NCBI GenBank assembly: GCA_014378705.1
Contig: JACMND010000014.1
Location: 1 to 56,802, forward strand
Reading direction: 5' to 3'
DNA: 56,802 bases
Source: Pedobacter sp.
GTDB lineage: Bacteria; Bacteroidota; Bacteroidia; Sphingobacteriales; Sphingobacteriaceae
Every line of letters begins with the position of its first letter. The stretch's first letter is position 1. The position numbers and the translations under genes are program-made. The notes under the pieces were generated by a model that saw only the letters and a program-made list of their open reading frames with translations, searched no databases and was not told where the DNA came from. This document shows positions 1 to 10,900 of the stretch, piece after piece.

Positions 1-777
1 GTTGACATGGTTGACGATCCCGAATTATTGGAACTCGTTGAGATGGAAATTCGCGAACTTTTATCGTTCTACGAATATCCGGGTGATGATATTCCCGTTA
101 TCCAGGGTTCGGCCCTTGGAGGATTAAATGGTGATCCGAATTGGGTAGGAAAAATAATGGAACTAATGGACGCTGTAGATTCATATATTCCAATTCCTCC
201 AAGATTAACAGAACTTCCTTTTCTAATGCCTGTTGAAGATGTGTTTTCAATTACTGGTCGTGGAACGGTTGCCACCGGACGTATTGAAAGAGGTATTATT
301 AATTCAGGTGAGCAGGTTGACATTTTAGGCATGGGAGCTGAAAACTTAAAATCTGTGGTTACAGGGGTTGAAATGTTTAGAAAAATTTTAGACAGAGGCG
401 AAGCTGGAGATAACGTTGGTTTACTATTGAGAGGTATTGAAAAGACAGATATTCGTAGAGGTATGGTTATCTGCAAGCCAGGTTCTGTAACTCCACACAC
501 TGACTTTAAAGCTGAGATCTACGTTTTATCAAAAGCTGAAGGTGGCCGTCACACTCCATTTTTTAACAAATATCGTCCGCAGTTTTATTTCAGAACTACA
601 GATGTTACAGGTGAAATTTCACTAGCCGAAGGCGTAGAAATGGTTATGCCAGGTGATAATGTTACCATTACAGTAAAATTAATTAATGCCATTGCAATGG
701 AAAAAGGTCTTCGTTTCGCTATCCGTGAAGGTGGCAGAACAGTTGGCGCCGGTCAAGTTACTGAAATTATAAAATAA
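1..777 (+). CDS. tuf: Elongation factor Tu, C-terminal two thirds (5' end outside window)
   Basis: EF-Tu carries aminoacyl-tRNA with GTP to the ribosomal A site in the cytoplasm. The frame is open from base 1, and the first visible residues, V-D, are the end of the NKxD guanine-binding motif, so roughly the first third is missing. The SAL motif (G5) follows in SALGGLNG, then the domain II strand [13 protein letters not shown], and domain III with [20 protein letters not shown]. The end [11 protein letters not shown] is typical of bacterial EF-Tu. A hairpin terminator follows, so the tRNA and secE downstream may have some independent expression. The identification is secure. Confidence 0.98.
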   Translation, partial: VDMVDDPELLELVEMEIRELLSFYEYPGDDIPVIQGSALGGLNGDPNWVGKIMELMDAVDSYIPIPPRLTELPFLMPVEDVFSITGRGTVATGRIERGIINSGEQVDILGMGAENLKSVVTGVEMFRKILDRGEAGDNVGLLLRGIEKTDIRRGMVICKPGSVTPHTDFKAEIYVLSKAEGGRHTPFFNKYRPQFYFRTTDVTGEISLAEGVEMVMPGDNVTITVKLINAIAMEKGLRFAIREGGRTVGAGQVTEIIK

Positions 778-806
778 TAAACTATCAATTAAGGTTAATC
801 AGGCAG

Positions 807-838
807 CATAAGTCCTCTTTCGAGTGGGCTTATGTTTT
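807..838 (+). terminator. Terminator-like hairpin after tuf
   Basis: CATAAGTCC (807-815) pairs with GGGCTTATG (826-834), allowing one G-T pair, and a short T-run follows. It lies 30 nt after the tuf stop. The T-run is only four bases, so read-through into tRNA-Trp and secE is plausible. Confidence 0.65.
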
Positions 839-891
839 CTTATAAACGGGCAGCTAGTTTTGTGATACTAAAGTTCGTTTGATTTATATAT

Positions 892-962
892 ACGGGCATA
901 GTTCAATGGTAGAATAGAGGTCTCCAAAACCTTTGATCAGGGTTCGAATCCTTGTGCCCGTG
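892..962 (+). tRNA. tRNA-Trp (anticodon CCA)
   Basis: The sequence folds as a full cloverleaf. The acceptor stem is 892-898 with 955-961, and the discriminator is G962. The D stem is 901-904 with 912-915. The anticodon stem is 917-921 with 929-933, around the loop CTCCAAA with CCA at 924-926. The T stem is 938-942 with 950-954, around TTCGAAT. CCA is not encoded at the 3' end. The gene sits between tuf and secE, a common Bacteroidota arrangement, and is probably cut out of the longer transcript. Confidence 0.96.
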
Positions 963-979
963 CTTACGCTAAATAATAT

Positions 980-1174
980 ATGGCTAACGTAGTAGAGTTT
1001 TTAAAAGAGTCATATGTAGAGATGACGCAAAAAGTTACCTGGCCAACATGGCTCGAGTTACAGAATTCGGCTGTATTAGTTTTGGTAGCATCTTTCATCA
1101 TCTCGTTGTTAATTTTAGCAATGGACGAAACCGCCGGCACTGCTCTAAAATATTTTTACAATTCTCTTGCCTAA
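980..1174 (+). CDS. secE: Preprotein translocase subunit SecE
   Basis: SecE clamps and stabilises the SecY channel in the inner membrane. The 64-residue protein is the short single-helix form: an amphipathic start (VVEFLKESYVEMTQKVTWPTW) with the conserved KVTWPT stretch, then one membrane helix at about residues 30-50. It lies 17 nt after the tRNA-Trp gene and 12 nt before nusG, the usual secE-nusG pair at the head of the ribosomal protein genes. The ATG is the first in frame. Confidence 0.96.
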   Translation: MANVVEFLKESYVEMTQKVTWPTWLELQNSAVLVLVASFIISLLILAMDETAGTALKYFYNSLA

Positions 1175-1186
1175 TAATAGCATATA

Positions 1187-1729
1187 ATGAGTGATCAATT
1201 GAAATGGTATGTAGTTAGGGCGGTAAGTGGTAAGGAAAGAAAAGTTAAACAATACTTAGAGGCAGAAATTAACCGCTTAGGTATTTCTGAGTCAATCCCG
1301 CAGGTATTAATTCCAATGGAAAAATACTATCAAATGCGTGATGGGAAAAAAATTGCTAAAGAACGAAACTTTTATCCTGGATATGTATTAATTGAAGCGG
1401 CCTTAGATGGTGAATTGGAACACGTTGTAAAAGGCATTAATAGCGTAATTGGTTTTCTGGGAGATAAAACCGGCAGTGCCGTACCAATGCGTCCGGCAGA
1501 AGTTAACCGTATTTTGGGTAAGGTTGATGAAATGAGTATTCAGGGTGAATCAATAAACGTCCCATATTACGTTGGCGAAAATGTAAAGGTTATGGACGGT
1601 CCTTTTAATGGATTCACCGGCGTTATTGAAGAAATCAATGAAGAAAAAAAGAAACTTAAGGTTATGGTAAAGATTTTCGGTAGAAGAACACCTCTTGAGT
1701 TAAATTATATGCAAGTAGAGAAAGAGTAA
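1187..1729 (+). CDS. nusG: Transcription termination/antitermination protein NusG
   Basis: NusG binds RNA polymerase, limits pausing and couples transcription to Rho or the ribosome. The 180-residue protein starts with the NGN fold (LKWYVVRAVSGKERKVKQYL, then NFYPGYVLIE at about residues 65-75) and ends with a KOW domain at about 128-160 (VGENVKVMDGPFNGFTGVIEEI). Length and domain order are those of the housekeeping NusG rather than a specialised paralogue such as UpxY or LoaP. It shares an operon with secE and rplK. Confidence 0.96.
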   Translation: MSDQLKWYVVRAVSGKERKVKQYLEAEINRLGISESIPQVLIPMEKYYQMRDGKKIAKERNFYPGYVLIEAALDGELEHVVKGINSVIGFLGDKTGSAVPMRPAEVNRILGKVDEMSIQGESINVPYYVGENVKVMDGPFNGFTGVIEEINEEKKKLKVMVKIFGRRTPLELNYMQVEKE

Positions 1730-1836
1730 TCAGTTAGAAATTTTTAGTCCGGTAGTTTCAACCACCAACCAACTATAAGATCTTAAATGTTACATGCTTC
1801 CACATTGAACATTGAGTAATAAATAAATTAAGTAAA

Positions 1837-2280
1837 ATGGCAAAAGAAGTCGGTGCGTTAGTAAAATTACAAATTAAAGGCGGCGCTGCTAATCCATCAC
1901 CTCCGGTAGGGCCTGCATTAGGTGCTAAAGGAGTTAATATTATGGAGTTTTGCAAGCAGTTTAATGCTCGTACACAGGATAAACCTGGTAAAGTATTGCC
2001 TGTTGTAATTACTGTTTATGTTGACAAGTCATTCGAATTTATCATCAAAACCCCTCCTGTAGCCATACAATTATTAGAGGCAACAGGTTTAAAGGGAGGT
2101 TCAGCAGAGCCTAACCGCAAAAAAGTGTCCAGTGTGAACTGGGAACAGGTTGAGTCTATTGCAAAGGATAAAATGGTCGATTTGAATGCATTTACTGTAG
2201 AGTCAGCTATGAAAATGGTTGCAGGTACAGCACGCAGTATGGGAATTACCGTTAGCGGTAATGCGCCCTGGAAAAATTAA
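1837..2280 (+). CDS. rplK: 50S ribosomal protein L11
   Basis: L11 binds the GTPase-associated region of 23S rRNA and supports factor binding and the stringent response. The 147-residue protein shows the L11 signature: [22 protein letters not shown] at about residues 21-42, and the C-terminal rRNA-binding end with GTARSMGI. It precedes rplA by 22 nt. The 107-nt gap to nusG is the place where an L1 autoregulatory site would be expected, but I could not recognise one by eye. Confidence 0.97.
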   Translation: MAKEVGALVKLQIKGGAANPSPPVGPALGAKGVNIMEFCKQFNARTQDKPGKVLPVVITVYVDKSFEFIIKTPPVAIQLLEATGLKGGSAEPNRKKVSSVNWEQVESIAKDKMVDLNAFTVESAMKMVAGTARSMGITVSGNAPWKN

Positions 2281-2302
2281 TTAACACAAATCAGTTTAAA
2301 AA

Positions 2303-2998
2303 GTGGCTAGATTAACAAAAAATCAAAAACAGGCACATTCCAAAATTGAGGAAGGGAAGGCATATACGTTAACTGCAGCTTCGGCCCTGGTTAAAGATAT
2401 TACCACAACCAAATTTGATGCTTCGGTTGATTTGGATGTACGTTTAGGCGTAGATCCACGCAAAGCGAATCAGATGGTACGAGGTATTGCAACCCTCCCT
2501 CATGGAACCGGTAAAACTGTCCGCGTTTTAGTTTTATGTACTCCTGATAAGGAGGAAGAAGCTAAGGCAGCCGGTGCAGATTTTGTAGGTCTGGATGAAT
2601 ATATTGCCAAAATTGAAGGTGGATGGACCGACGTTGATATTATTATTACCATGCCTAGTGTAATGGCAAAAGTAGGTAAGCTGGGTCGAATTTTAGGTCC
2701 GCGTAACTTAATGCCAAACCCTAAGTCAGGAACTGTAACTCCCGAAGTTGGGAAAGCGGTAACAGAAGTTAAGGGTGGTAAGATCGACTTTAAAGTTGAC
2801 AAAACAGGTATCATTCACGCTTCCATCGGAAAAATATCATTTGATGCTGATAAGATTCAGGAAAATGCGCAAGAATTAATTTCGGTGATTTCTAAATTGA
2901 AACCATCCGCTGCAAAAGGGACTTATTTCAAGAGCATTCACCTGTCTTCTACAATGAGTCCGGGAATAGAAATTGAAACTAAATCAGCGGGGGTTTAA
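2303..2998 (+). CDS. rplA: 50S ribosomal protein L1 (GTG start)
   Basis: L1 forms the mobile L1 stalk near the E site and in many bacteria represses its own operon. The 231-residue protein has the family signature [18 protein letters not shown] at about residues 130-147 and GTGK at about 70. It begins with GTG; the reading [10 protein letters not shown] matches the usual N-terminus of Bacteroidota L1, so the start is well supported. It is separated from rplJ by only 2 nt, which suggests translational coupling. Confidence 0.97.
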   Translation: MARLTKNQKQAHSKIEEGKAYTLTAASALVKDITTTKFDASVDLDVRLGVDPRKANQMVRGIATLPHGTGKTVRVLVLCTPDKEEEAKAAGADFVGLDEYIAKIEGGWTDVDIIITMPSVMAKVGKLGRILGPRNLMPNPKSGTVTPEVGKAVTEVKGGKIDFKVDKTGIIHASIGKISFDADKIQENAQELISVISKLKPSAAKGTYFKSIHLSSTMSPGIEIETKSAGV

Positions 2999-3000
2999 TT

Positions 3001-3519
3001 ATGAGAAAAGAAGAAAAACAAGAAGTTGTTTTGGCTTTAACTGAGCAAATTCGGGAGTATGGTAATTTTTATATTACAGATACAGCAAATCTGTCCGTTG
3101 CAAAAATAAATGCAATTCGCCGTAAATGTTATGATAGCGATATCAAAATGTTAGTGGCTAAGAACACCCTTATCCGAAAAGCTATGGAAGCTGCCGACGG
3201 GGATTTTAGCGAAATGTTTGATGTACTTAAGGGTTCTTCATCCATCATGTTTTCTAAATCAGCAAATGCTCCGGCAAAACTGATAAAGCAATTGCGAAAG
3301 CAAGGTGATAAGCCTGTATTGAAAGCAGCTTATATTGATTCGTCGGTATTTATTGGTGATAATCAATTAGATGCTTTAGTGAACCTTAAATCAAGGGAAG
3401 AATTAGTAGCAGATATAATAGCATTGCTACAATCACCAGCTAAAAACGTTATTTCAGGCTTACTGTCTGGTGGTAACAAGTTGGCAGGAATCGTTAAAAC
3501 ATTACAAGAAAGAGGTTAA
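3001..3519 (+). CDS. rplJ: 50S ribosomal protein L10
   Basis: L10 is the stalk base that anchors L7/L12 dimers to 23S rRNA. The 172-residue protein has the L10 N-terminal fold (YGNFYITDTANLSV, then MLVAKNTLIRKAM at about residues 55-67) and a C-terminal L12-binding helix. It follows rplA by 2 nt and precedes rplL by 59 nt. A small hairpin, CGGAC/GTCCG at 3520-3536, begins right after its stop codon and could influence the L10 to L12 ratio; that is inference. Confidence 0.96.
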   Translation: MRKEEKQEVVLALTEQIREYGNFYITDTANLSVAKINAIRRKCYDSDIKMLVAKNTLIRKAMEAADGDFSEMFDVLKGSSSIMFSKSANAPAKLIKQLRKQGDKPVLKAAYIDSSVFIGDNQLDALVNLKSREELVADIIALLQSPAKNVISGLLSGGNKLAGIVKTLQERG

Positions 3520-3578
3520 CGGACACCTGAAGTCCGGTTTGAATTATCACAAAGTATTGAATTTAAAAATTAAATAAA

Positions 3579-3956
3579 ATGGCAGATTTAAAATCGTTTG
3601 CTGAGCAATTAGTAAACTTAACAGTTAAAGAAGTTAACCAATTGGCTCAAATATTAAAAGATGAGTATGGTATTGAACCAGCTGCTGCGGCAGTAGCAGC
3701 AGCTCCTTCAAATGGTGGCGATGCACCTGCTGCACCTGCAGAGCAGACTGCATTTGATGTCATATTAAAAGAAGCTGGTGGTGCTAAATTAGCAGTTGTT
3801 AAATTGGTTAAAGACTTAACCGGATTGGGTTTAAAAGAAGCTAAAGATTTGGTAGACAGCGCACCTAAAGAAGTGAAAACTGGCGTTGATAAAGCTGAAG
3901 CTGAAAGCGTTAAAAAACAATTAGAAGAAGCAGGAGCCGTAGTTGAAATTAAGTAA
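3579..3956 (+). CDS. rplL: 50S ribosomal protein L7/L12
   Basis: L7/L12 is the multicopy stalk protein that recruits translational GTPases. The 125-residue protein has an N-terminal dimerisation domain (about 1-33), an Ala/Pro-rich hinge (about 34-57) and the C-terminal factor-binding domain, with [20 protein letters not shown] and [12 protein letters not shown]. It is followed by a strong hairpin before rpoB, the classical place where part of the transcripts stop so that L12 is made in excess over polymerase. Confidence 0.97.
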   Translation: MADLKSFAEQLVNLTVKEVNQLAQILKDEYGIEPAAAAVAAAPSNGGDAPAAPAEQTAFDVILKEAGGAKLAVVKLVKDLTGLGLKEAKDLVDSAPKEVKTGVDKAEAESVKKQLEEAGAVVEIK

Positions 3957-3983
3957 TCTTAACTATCAATATATTTTAGTTTT

Positions 3984-4010
3984 AGACCCCGGTTTGCACC
4001 GGGGTCTGTT
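3984..4010 (+). terminator. Hairpin between rplL and rpoB (attenuator-like)
   Basis: AGACCCCGGT (3984-3993) and ACCGGGGTCT (3998-4007) form a perfect 10-bp stem with a 4-nt loop. It is followed by GTTGCCGTTTG rather than a clean T-run, so termination is probably partial. Partial termination or RNA processing at this junction is well known in other bacteria. Confidence 0.75.
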
Positions 4011-4105
4011 GCCGTTTGTAACATTCCCATTTGTTTGACTTACAATTCCCGGGTAATCGGTAAGTACAAGTCGCAGTTTATTATTTAAACTAAATTCTCA
4101 TTCCC

Positions 4106-7100
4106 TTGGCAAACATAATTAAGCACAACGAAAGAGTAAATTTTGCTACCAGTAAGCATGTATTGGACTATCCTGATTTTCTGGATGTGCAGTTACAATC
4201 TTTCAAGGAATTTTTTCAATTGGAAACTACTTCAGATAACCGTCATCAGGAAGGTTTATTTAAAGTTTTTTCAGAAAATTTCCCAATTTCAGATTCTCGG
4301 AACATCTTCGTTTTAGAGTTTCTGGATTATTTTATTGATCCACCGCGTTACGATATACAGGAATGTATAGAACGGGGTTTAACACACAGCGTTCCGTTAA
4401 AAGCAAAGCTTCGTCTTTCATGTAATGATGAAGAGCATGAAGATTTTGAAACAATTGTTCAGGATGTTTATTTGGGAACAATTCCTTACATGACTCCCAA
4501 AGGTACTTTTGTAATAAATGGCGCAGAGCGGGTAATCGTATCACAACTTCACCGTTCACCGGGAGTATTTTTTGGTCAAAGCCGTCATACAAACGGTACC
4601 AAGTTATATTCAGCACGTGTTATCCCTTTTAAAGGGTCCTGGATTGAATTTGCAACGGACGTAAACAATGTAATGTATGCGTACATTGACCGTAAAAAGA
4701 AATTTCCTGTTACCACATTACTTCGGGCTATTGGCTACTCTGATGACAAGGATATTCTTGAACTTTTTGAGTTGGCTGATGAAGTGAAGGTAAGCAAATC
4801 AGGTTTAAAGAAATTCGTTGGACGCAAGCTTGCTGCCAGAGTTTTAAGAAAATGGGTTGAAGATTTTGTTGATGAGGACACTGGTGAAGTGGTTTCTATA
4901 GATCGTAATGAGATCATTATGGAACGTGAAACCGTACTTTTGGATGAGCATATTGATATGATCATTGAAGCTGGGGTAAAAACTGTCATTTTAACTAAAG
5001 ATGACGCCATTACCAGTGGTGATTATACAATTATCTATAATACGTTACAAAAAGATACTTCAAATTCTGAAAAAGAAGCAGTAGAGCATATTTACCGTCA
5101 GTTACGTAATGCTGAACCACCTGATGAAGAAACGGCCCGTGGAATTATTGACCGTTTATTCTTTTCTGATAAAAGATATGATTTAGGGGATGTAGGCCGT
5201 TACCGCATTAACCGTAAACTGAAATTAGATACCCCGGTTGCTACTAAAGTATTAACCAAGCAGGATATTATTGCCATTGTCAAGTATCTGATCAAACTAA
5301 TCAACTCCAAAGCTGAAGTTGATGATATTGATCACTTATCAAATCGCCGTGTACGTACGGTTGGCGAGCAGTTATATGCGCAGTTCGGTGTAGGTCTAGC
5401 CCGTATGGCCAGAACAATCCGTGAGCGTATGAACATCCGTGACAATGAAGTGTTTACACCAACTGATCTGATAAATGCCCGTACCCTTTCATCGGTAATC
5501 AATTCGTTTTTCGGAACAAACCAGTTATCACAGTTCATGGACCAAACCAATCCTTTGGCAGAGATTACGCATAAAAGGCGTCTTTCAGCTTTAGGTCCTG
5601 GTGGTTTGTCACGTGAAAGAGCAGGTTTTGAAGTGCGTGATGTACATTACACTCATTACGGCCGGTTATGTACTATTGAGACACCTGAAGGACCAAACAT
5701 TGGTCTAATCTCATCTCTTTGTGTCCACGCAAAAATTAATAATCTGGGTTTCATCGAAACACCTTATCGTAAAGTAAACGATGGTCGTGTGGTGGTAGAA
5801 GAACCGGTTATTTATTTATCTGCCGAAGACGAAGAAGGCAAAACCATTGGTCAGGCAAATGCGCAGTATGATGATAGTGGTGTTTTTGCCAATCCACACG
5901 TCAAGGCACGTTATGAAGGTGACTTTCCGGTAATTGAGCCTAAGAAGCTTGATTTAATGGATATTGCTCCGAACCAGATCACTTCAATCGCAGCTTCATT
6001 AATTCCATTTTTGGAACATGATGATGCAAACCGTGCATTGATGGGATCAAACATGCAGCGCCAGGCTGTGCCATTGTTACGCCCTGAAGCACCAATAGTT
6101 GGAACAGGATTAGAAGGACGTGTGGCACGCGACTCACGTACTTTAATAAATGCTGAAAAAGACGGTGTGGTTGAATATGTGGATGCCAATGAGATCAAGA
6201 TTCGTTATGAACGCAATGAAGATGACGTATTGGTTTCTTTTGAAGGTGAAGTTAAATCTTACCGATTAATTAAGTTTAAAAAAACGAACCAAAGTACTTG
6301 CATTAACTTGAAACCAATTGTTAAGAAAGGTCAAAAAGTAACAAAAGGACAAGTTCTATGCGAAGGATATGCCACACAGAACGGAGAATTAGCCTTAGGG
6401 CGTAATCTAAAAGTAGCATTTATGCCTTGGCAAGGTTTTAATTTTGAGGATGCCATCGTAATTTCTGAACGTGTAGTTTCTGAAGATATATTTACTTCGC
6501 TGCATATTGAAGAATTTGAACTTGAAGTGCGTGACACGAAAAGGGGTGAAGAAGAATTAACACCTGATATTCCAAATGTTTCTGAAGAGGCCACAAAAGA
6601 TCTTGATGAAAACGGAATAATCCGTGTAGGTGCGGAGGTTAAAGAAGGCGACATTTTAATTGGTAAAATCACCCCGAAAGGAGAGTCTGATCCATCGCCG
6701 GAAGAAAAATTGCTTCGTGCAATATTTGGCGATAAAGCAGGTGATGTTAAAGATGCCTCTTTAAAAACACCACCTTCAATTCATGGAGTTGTTATTGATA
6801 CGAAGTTATTTTCCAGGGCAAAAAAAACAACGAAGTTGGAAGAGAAAGCGTTGATCGAAAAACTCGATGCACGTCACAACAAAGCAACTAAAGAATTGAA
6901 AGATTCTTTAATTGATAAATTGTTCACCATCGTTAATGGCAAAACTTCACAAGGCGTTTTCAACGTTTACAAAGAACTTCTGGTAGCTAAGGGTGTTAAA
7001 TTCACTCAGAAAGTTTTGGTTGAGTTAGAGTATTCTAACATTAATCCAACCAAATGGACAACTGACGAAGATAAAAATGAGTTGATTAAGCAAACACTTC

Positions 7101-7915
7101 ACAACTACAATATCAGGTTGAATGAGGAATTGGGTGCTTATAAGCGGGATAAGTTTGCTATTTCTGTTGGAGATGAACTTCCTTCAGGAATTGTTCAAAT
7201 GGCCAAAGTATATATCGCTAAAAAGCGTAAGCTTAAAGTTGGCGATAAAATGGCTGGTCGTCACGGTAATAAAGGCATTGTTGCCCGGATTGTTCGTGAT
7301 GAAGATATGCCTTTCCTTGAAGATGGAACCCCGGTTGATATCGTACTAAACCCTCTGGGTGTACCCTCACGTATGAACCTTGGTCAGATTTATGAAACTG
7401 TTTTAGGTTGGGCTGGTAAAGAGCTTGGTATGAAGTTCGCTACACCAATTTTTGATGGGGCAAGTCATGATGAAGTAGAAGAATGGGTTGCAAAAGCAGG
7501 CGTTCCGGCTTCAGGTCGTACCTATTTGTATAACGGTTTAACCGGAGATCGGTTTGACCAACAAACAACAGTGGGTATAATTTACATGTTAAAACTTGGC
7601 CACATGGTTGATGATAAGATGCATGCCCGCTCAATCGGACCTTACTCCTTAATCACTCAGCAACCATTGGGTGGTAAAGCACAGTTTGGTGGTCAGCGTT
7701 TTGGTGAGATGGAAGTTTGGGCGTTAGAAGCATTCGGTGCTGCTAATATCCTTCAGGAAATCTTAACTGTAAAATCAGATGATGTTGTAGGGCGTGCTAA
7801 AACCTACGAAGCGATTGTTAAAGGTGAAAACCTGCCAACTCCTTCTGTTCCGGAATCATTCAATGTATTGGTTCATGAATTAAGAGGTTTAGGTTTGGAT
7901 ATTACATTAGACTAG
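4106..7915 (+). CDS. rpoB: DNA-directed RNA polymerase subunit beta (TTG start)
   Basis: The beta subunit forms one half of the RNA polymerase active-site cleft. The 1269-residue length is normal for Bacteroidota. The rifampicin region reads [20 protein letters not shown] with the wild-type residues D, H and S, and is followed by [15 protein letters not shown]. The C-terminal part has GRHGNKG and [15 protein letters not shown]. The start is TTG: an in-frame TAA lies at 4091-4093 and the next in-frame ATG is over 100 codons inside conserved sequence, so TTG at 4106 is the only reasonable choice. Confidence 0.98.
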   Translation: MANIIKHNERVNFATSKHVLDYPDFLDVQLQSFKEFFQLETTSDNRHQEGLFKVFSENFPISDSRNIFVLEFLDYFIDPPRYDIQECIERGLTHSVPLKAKLRLSCNDEEHEDFETIVQDVYLGTIPYMTPKGTFVINGAERVIVSQLHRSPGVFFGQSRHTNGTKLYSARVIPFKGSWIEFATDVNNVMYAYIDRKKKFPVTTLLRAIGYSDDKDILELFELADEVKVSKSGLKKFVGRKLAARVLRKWVEDFVDEDTGEVVSIDRNEIIMERETVLLDEHIDMIIEAGVKTVILTKDDAITSGDYTIIYNTLQKDTSNSEKEAVEHIYRQLRNAEPPDEETARGIIDRLFFSDKRYDLGDVGRYRINRKLKLDTPVATKVLTKQDIIAIVKYLIKLINSKAEVDDIDHLSNRRVRTVGEQLYAQFGVGLARMARTIRERMNIRDNEVFTPTDLINARTLSSVINSFFGTNQLSQFMDQTNPLAEITHKRRLSALGPGGLSRERAGFEVRDVHYTHYGRLCTIETPEGPNIGLISSLCVHAKINNLGFIETPYRKVNDGRVVVEEPVIYLSAEDEEGKTIGQANAQYDDSGVFANPHVKARYEGDFPVIEPKKLDLMDIAPNQITSIAASLIPFLEHDDANRALMGSNMQRQAVPLLRPEAPIVGTGLEGRVARDSRTLINAEKDGVVEYVDANEIKIRYERNEDDVLVSFEGEVKSYRLIKFKKTNQSTCINLKPIVKKGQKVTKGQVLCEGYATQNGELALGRNLKVAFMPWQGFNFEDAIVISERVVSEDIFTSLHIEEFELEVRDTKRGEEELTPDIPNVSEEATKDLDENGIIRVGAEVKEGDILIGKITPKGESDPSPEEKLLRAIFGDKAGDVKDASLKTPPSIHGVVIDTKLFSRAKKTTKLEEKALIEKLDARHNKATKELKDSLIDKLFTIVNGKTSQGVFNVYKELLVAKGVKFTQKVLVELEYSNINPTKWTTDEDKNELIKQTLHNYNIRLNEELGAYKRDKFAISVGDELPSGIVQMAKVYIAKKRKLKVGDKMAGRHGNKGIVARIVRDEDMPFLEDGTPVDIVLNPLGVPSRMNLGQIYETVLGWAGKELGMKFATPIFDGASHDEVEEWVAKAGVPASGRTYLYNGLTGDRFDQQTTVGIIYMLKLGHMVDDKMHARSIGPYSLITQQPLGGKAQFGGQRFGEMEVWALEAFGAANILQEILTVKSDDVVGRAKTYEAIVKGENLPTPSVPESFNVLVHELRGLGLDITLD

Positions 7916-7984
7916 TTATTGGTTGTTAGTTGTTAGTTGTCAGATTTGTCTGGAACTAGCAACTGGCAACTGGCAACTCACAAT
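7915..7984 (+). repeat. Heptad-period repeat with opposed arms between rpoB and rpoC
   Basis: From the last base of the rpoB stop the sequence reads in 7-nt units: GTTATTG, GTTGTTA, GTTGTTA, GTTGTCA (7915-7942), a 14-nt centre, then TAGCAAC, TGGCAAC, TGGCAAC (7957-7977). The second block is roughly the reverse complement of the first, so the tract can fold into an imperfect hairpin. It fills nearly the whole rpoB-rpoC gap. Two other tracts with the same period lie at 45921 and 54757. Confidence 0.8.
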
Positions 7985-7995
7985 TAAAAAAAGCT

Positions 7996-10900
7996 ATGTC
8001 TTACAAAAAGGATAATAAAATCAAAAGTAACTTCACTTCAATTACCATTAGTTTGGCTTCGCCTGAGTCTATATTAGAGCGGTCAAGTGGTGAGGTATTA
8101 AAACCGGAAACTATAAATTATCGGACGTACAAACCAGAGCGTGATGGGTTATTTTGCGAGCGTATTTTTGGCCCCGTAAAAGATTATGAGTGTCACTGCG
8201 GTAAATATAAGCGTATCCGCTATAAAGGAATTGTTTGCGATCGTTGTGGTGTAGAAGTTACTGAGAAAAAAGTACGTCGTGAACGCATGGGACACATCAA
8301 TCTGGTGGTACCTGTAGCGCACATCTGGTATTTCCGTTCTCTGCCAAACAAGATCGGTTATTTGTTAGGTCTTCCTACCAAAAAATTGGATCTGATTATT
8401 TACTATGAGCGTTATGTTGTAGTTCAGGCAGGAATTAAAGAAACAGATGGTATTTCAAGGCTGGATTTTCTTACTGAAGAAGAGTACCTGGACATTCTGG
8501 ATACTTTACCAAAGGAGAATCAGTATTTAGACGATAAAGATCCTCAGAAATTTATCGCTAAAATGGGTGCTGATGCTTTACAGGATCTGTTAAGCCGGCT
8601 AAACTTGGATCAGCAATCTTATGATCTTCGTCACCAGGCAGCTAATGAAACTTCTCAGCAACGTAAAAACGAAGCTTTGAAACGTCTCCAGGTTGTTGAA
8701 GCATTTCGCGGTGCGAATACCCGTATTAAAAATAATCCGGAATGGATGATTGTTAAGATCGTTCCGGTTATCCCTCCAGAATTGCGCCCCTTGGTACCGT
8801 TAGAGGGTGGCCGTTTTGCTACCTCTGATCTAAACGATTTATACCGTCGGGTAATTATCCGTAACAATCGTTTAAAGCGTTTAATTGAGATAAAAGCTCC
8901 GGAAGTTATCTTGCGGAACGAAAAAAGAATGTTGCAGGAAGCTGTAGATTCTTTATTTGATAACTCACGGAAAGTTAACGCAGTTAAAACAGAAGGTAAC
9001 CGTGCTTTAAAATCTTTATCAGATATTTTAAAAGGTAAACAAGGCCGCTTCCGTCAGAATTTACTGGGTAAACGTGTGGATTATTCAGCTCGTTCGGTAA
9101 TTGTTGTTGGACCAAACCTTAAATTACATGAGTGTGGCTTGCCTAAAGACATGGCTGCCGAGCTTTTTAAACCGTTCATTATTCGTAAGATGATTGAGCG
9201 TGGAGTTGTTAAAACGGTAAAATCGGCTAAAAAAATAGTTGATCGTAAAGATCCGATTGTTTGGGATATTTTAGAAAACGTTTTAAAAGGTCATCCGGTA
9301 TTGTTAAACCGTGCACCAACGCTACACCGTTTGGGTATCCAATCTTTCCAACCAAAATTGGTTGAAGGCAAAGCTATCCAATTGCATCCCTTGGTATGTA
9401 CCGCCTTTAATGCGGATTTTGACGGCGACCAGATGGCGGTTCACTTACCTTTGGGTAATGCTGCGATTTTGGAAGCACAAATGCTAATGCTTGCTTCGCA
9501 CAATATTTTAAATCCGGCTAACGGAACTCCAATAACGGTTCCTTCACAGGATATGGTTTTAGGTCTGTATTATATTACTAAAGGACGTAAAACAGATGAA
9601 ACCCGTGTAGTTAAAGGTCAGGATCAAGTTTTCTATTCTCCAGAAGAGGTAATTATTGGTTATAATGAACGTAAAATTGATCTTCATGCTTTTATTAAGG
9701 TTAAAACCCATGTAAAAGAAAAAGACGGGCTAATTGTAAATAAAATTATAGAAACTACAGTAGGTCGTGTTTTATTTAACCAACACGTTCCAGAAGAAGT
9801 TGGTTACATTAATGAACTTTTGACTAAAAAGTCACTTCGGGATATTATTGGTGAAGTAGTTAAAATGACCGGGATGGCCCGTGCAGCCCAGTTTTTGGAT
9901 GATATTAAGGAATTAGGTTTCTTGATGGCTTTCCAGGGTGGACTTTCCTTTAATCTTCAGGACCTTAATATTCCGGATGAAAAAGTAACGCTGATTGCGC
10001 AAGCTACGAAAGAAGTTCAGGAAGTTATGGGCAACTATAACATGGGCTTTATTACCAATAATGAGCGTTACAATCAGATTATTGATATCTGGACACGTAT
10101 CAACAACCGTTTAACTGCCAATGTGATGGATATCCTTTCACATGATAACCAAGGCTTTAACTCGGTATATATGATGCTTGATTCAGGGGCACGTGGTTCA
10201 AAGGAGCAAATTCGTCAGCTTTGCGGAATGCGTGGATTGATGGCCAAACCTCAAAAATCAGGTTCTGGGGGTGAAATTATTGAAAACCCGATCTTGTCTA
10301 ATTTTAAGGAAGGTTTATCGGTGTTAGAATACTTTATTTCAACTCACGGTGCTCGTAAAGGATTAGCAGATACAGCTTTGAAAACTGCTGATGCTGGTTA
10401 TTTAACCCGCCGTTTACATGACGTAGCGCAAGACATGATAGTTGGTGAGGTTGATTGCGGTACGCTGAGAGGAATTTATACCACCGCTTTAAAAGACAAT
10501 GAAGACATTATTGAACCATTATACGACCGGATTTTAGGTCGTACAACTTTACATGATGTTTATGATCCGTTAACGAATGAGTTGTTAGTTTTAGCTGGTA
10601 ACGATATTGAAGAACCAATTGCTTTAAAAATTGCAAATTCACCACTTGAAGGTATTGAAATTCGTTCGGTACTAACGTGTGAAAGTAAGCGAGGCGTTTG
10701 TGGCTTATGTTATGGACGTAACCTGGCAACAGGGAAACGTGTTCAAATGGGTGAAGCAGTAGGTGTAATCGCTGCGCAATCCATTGGTGAGCCTGGTACA
10801 CAATTAACTTTACGTACATTCCACGTAGGTGGAACTGCATCAAACATTGCAGCAGAATCGCAAATTCACGCCAAATTTGATGGAATAATTGAGTTTGAAA

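Noticed and set aside
69-500. 143-codon minus-strand ORF inside tuf
   Set aside because: It is a shadow of the well-conserved EF-Tu frame and its translation has no family features.
7916-7984. CRISPR-like array between rpoB and rpoC
   Set aside because: Units are 7 nt with no spacers, so the tract is a short-period repeat rather than a CRISPR.
10508-10843. 111-codon minus-strand ORF within rpoC
   Set aside because: It lies wholly inside the conserved beta' sequence, including the second zinc region, so it is a frame shadow.
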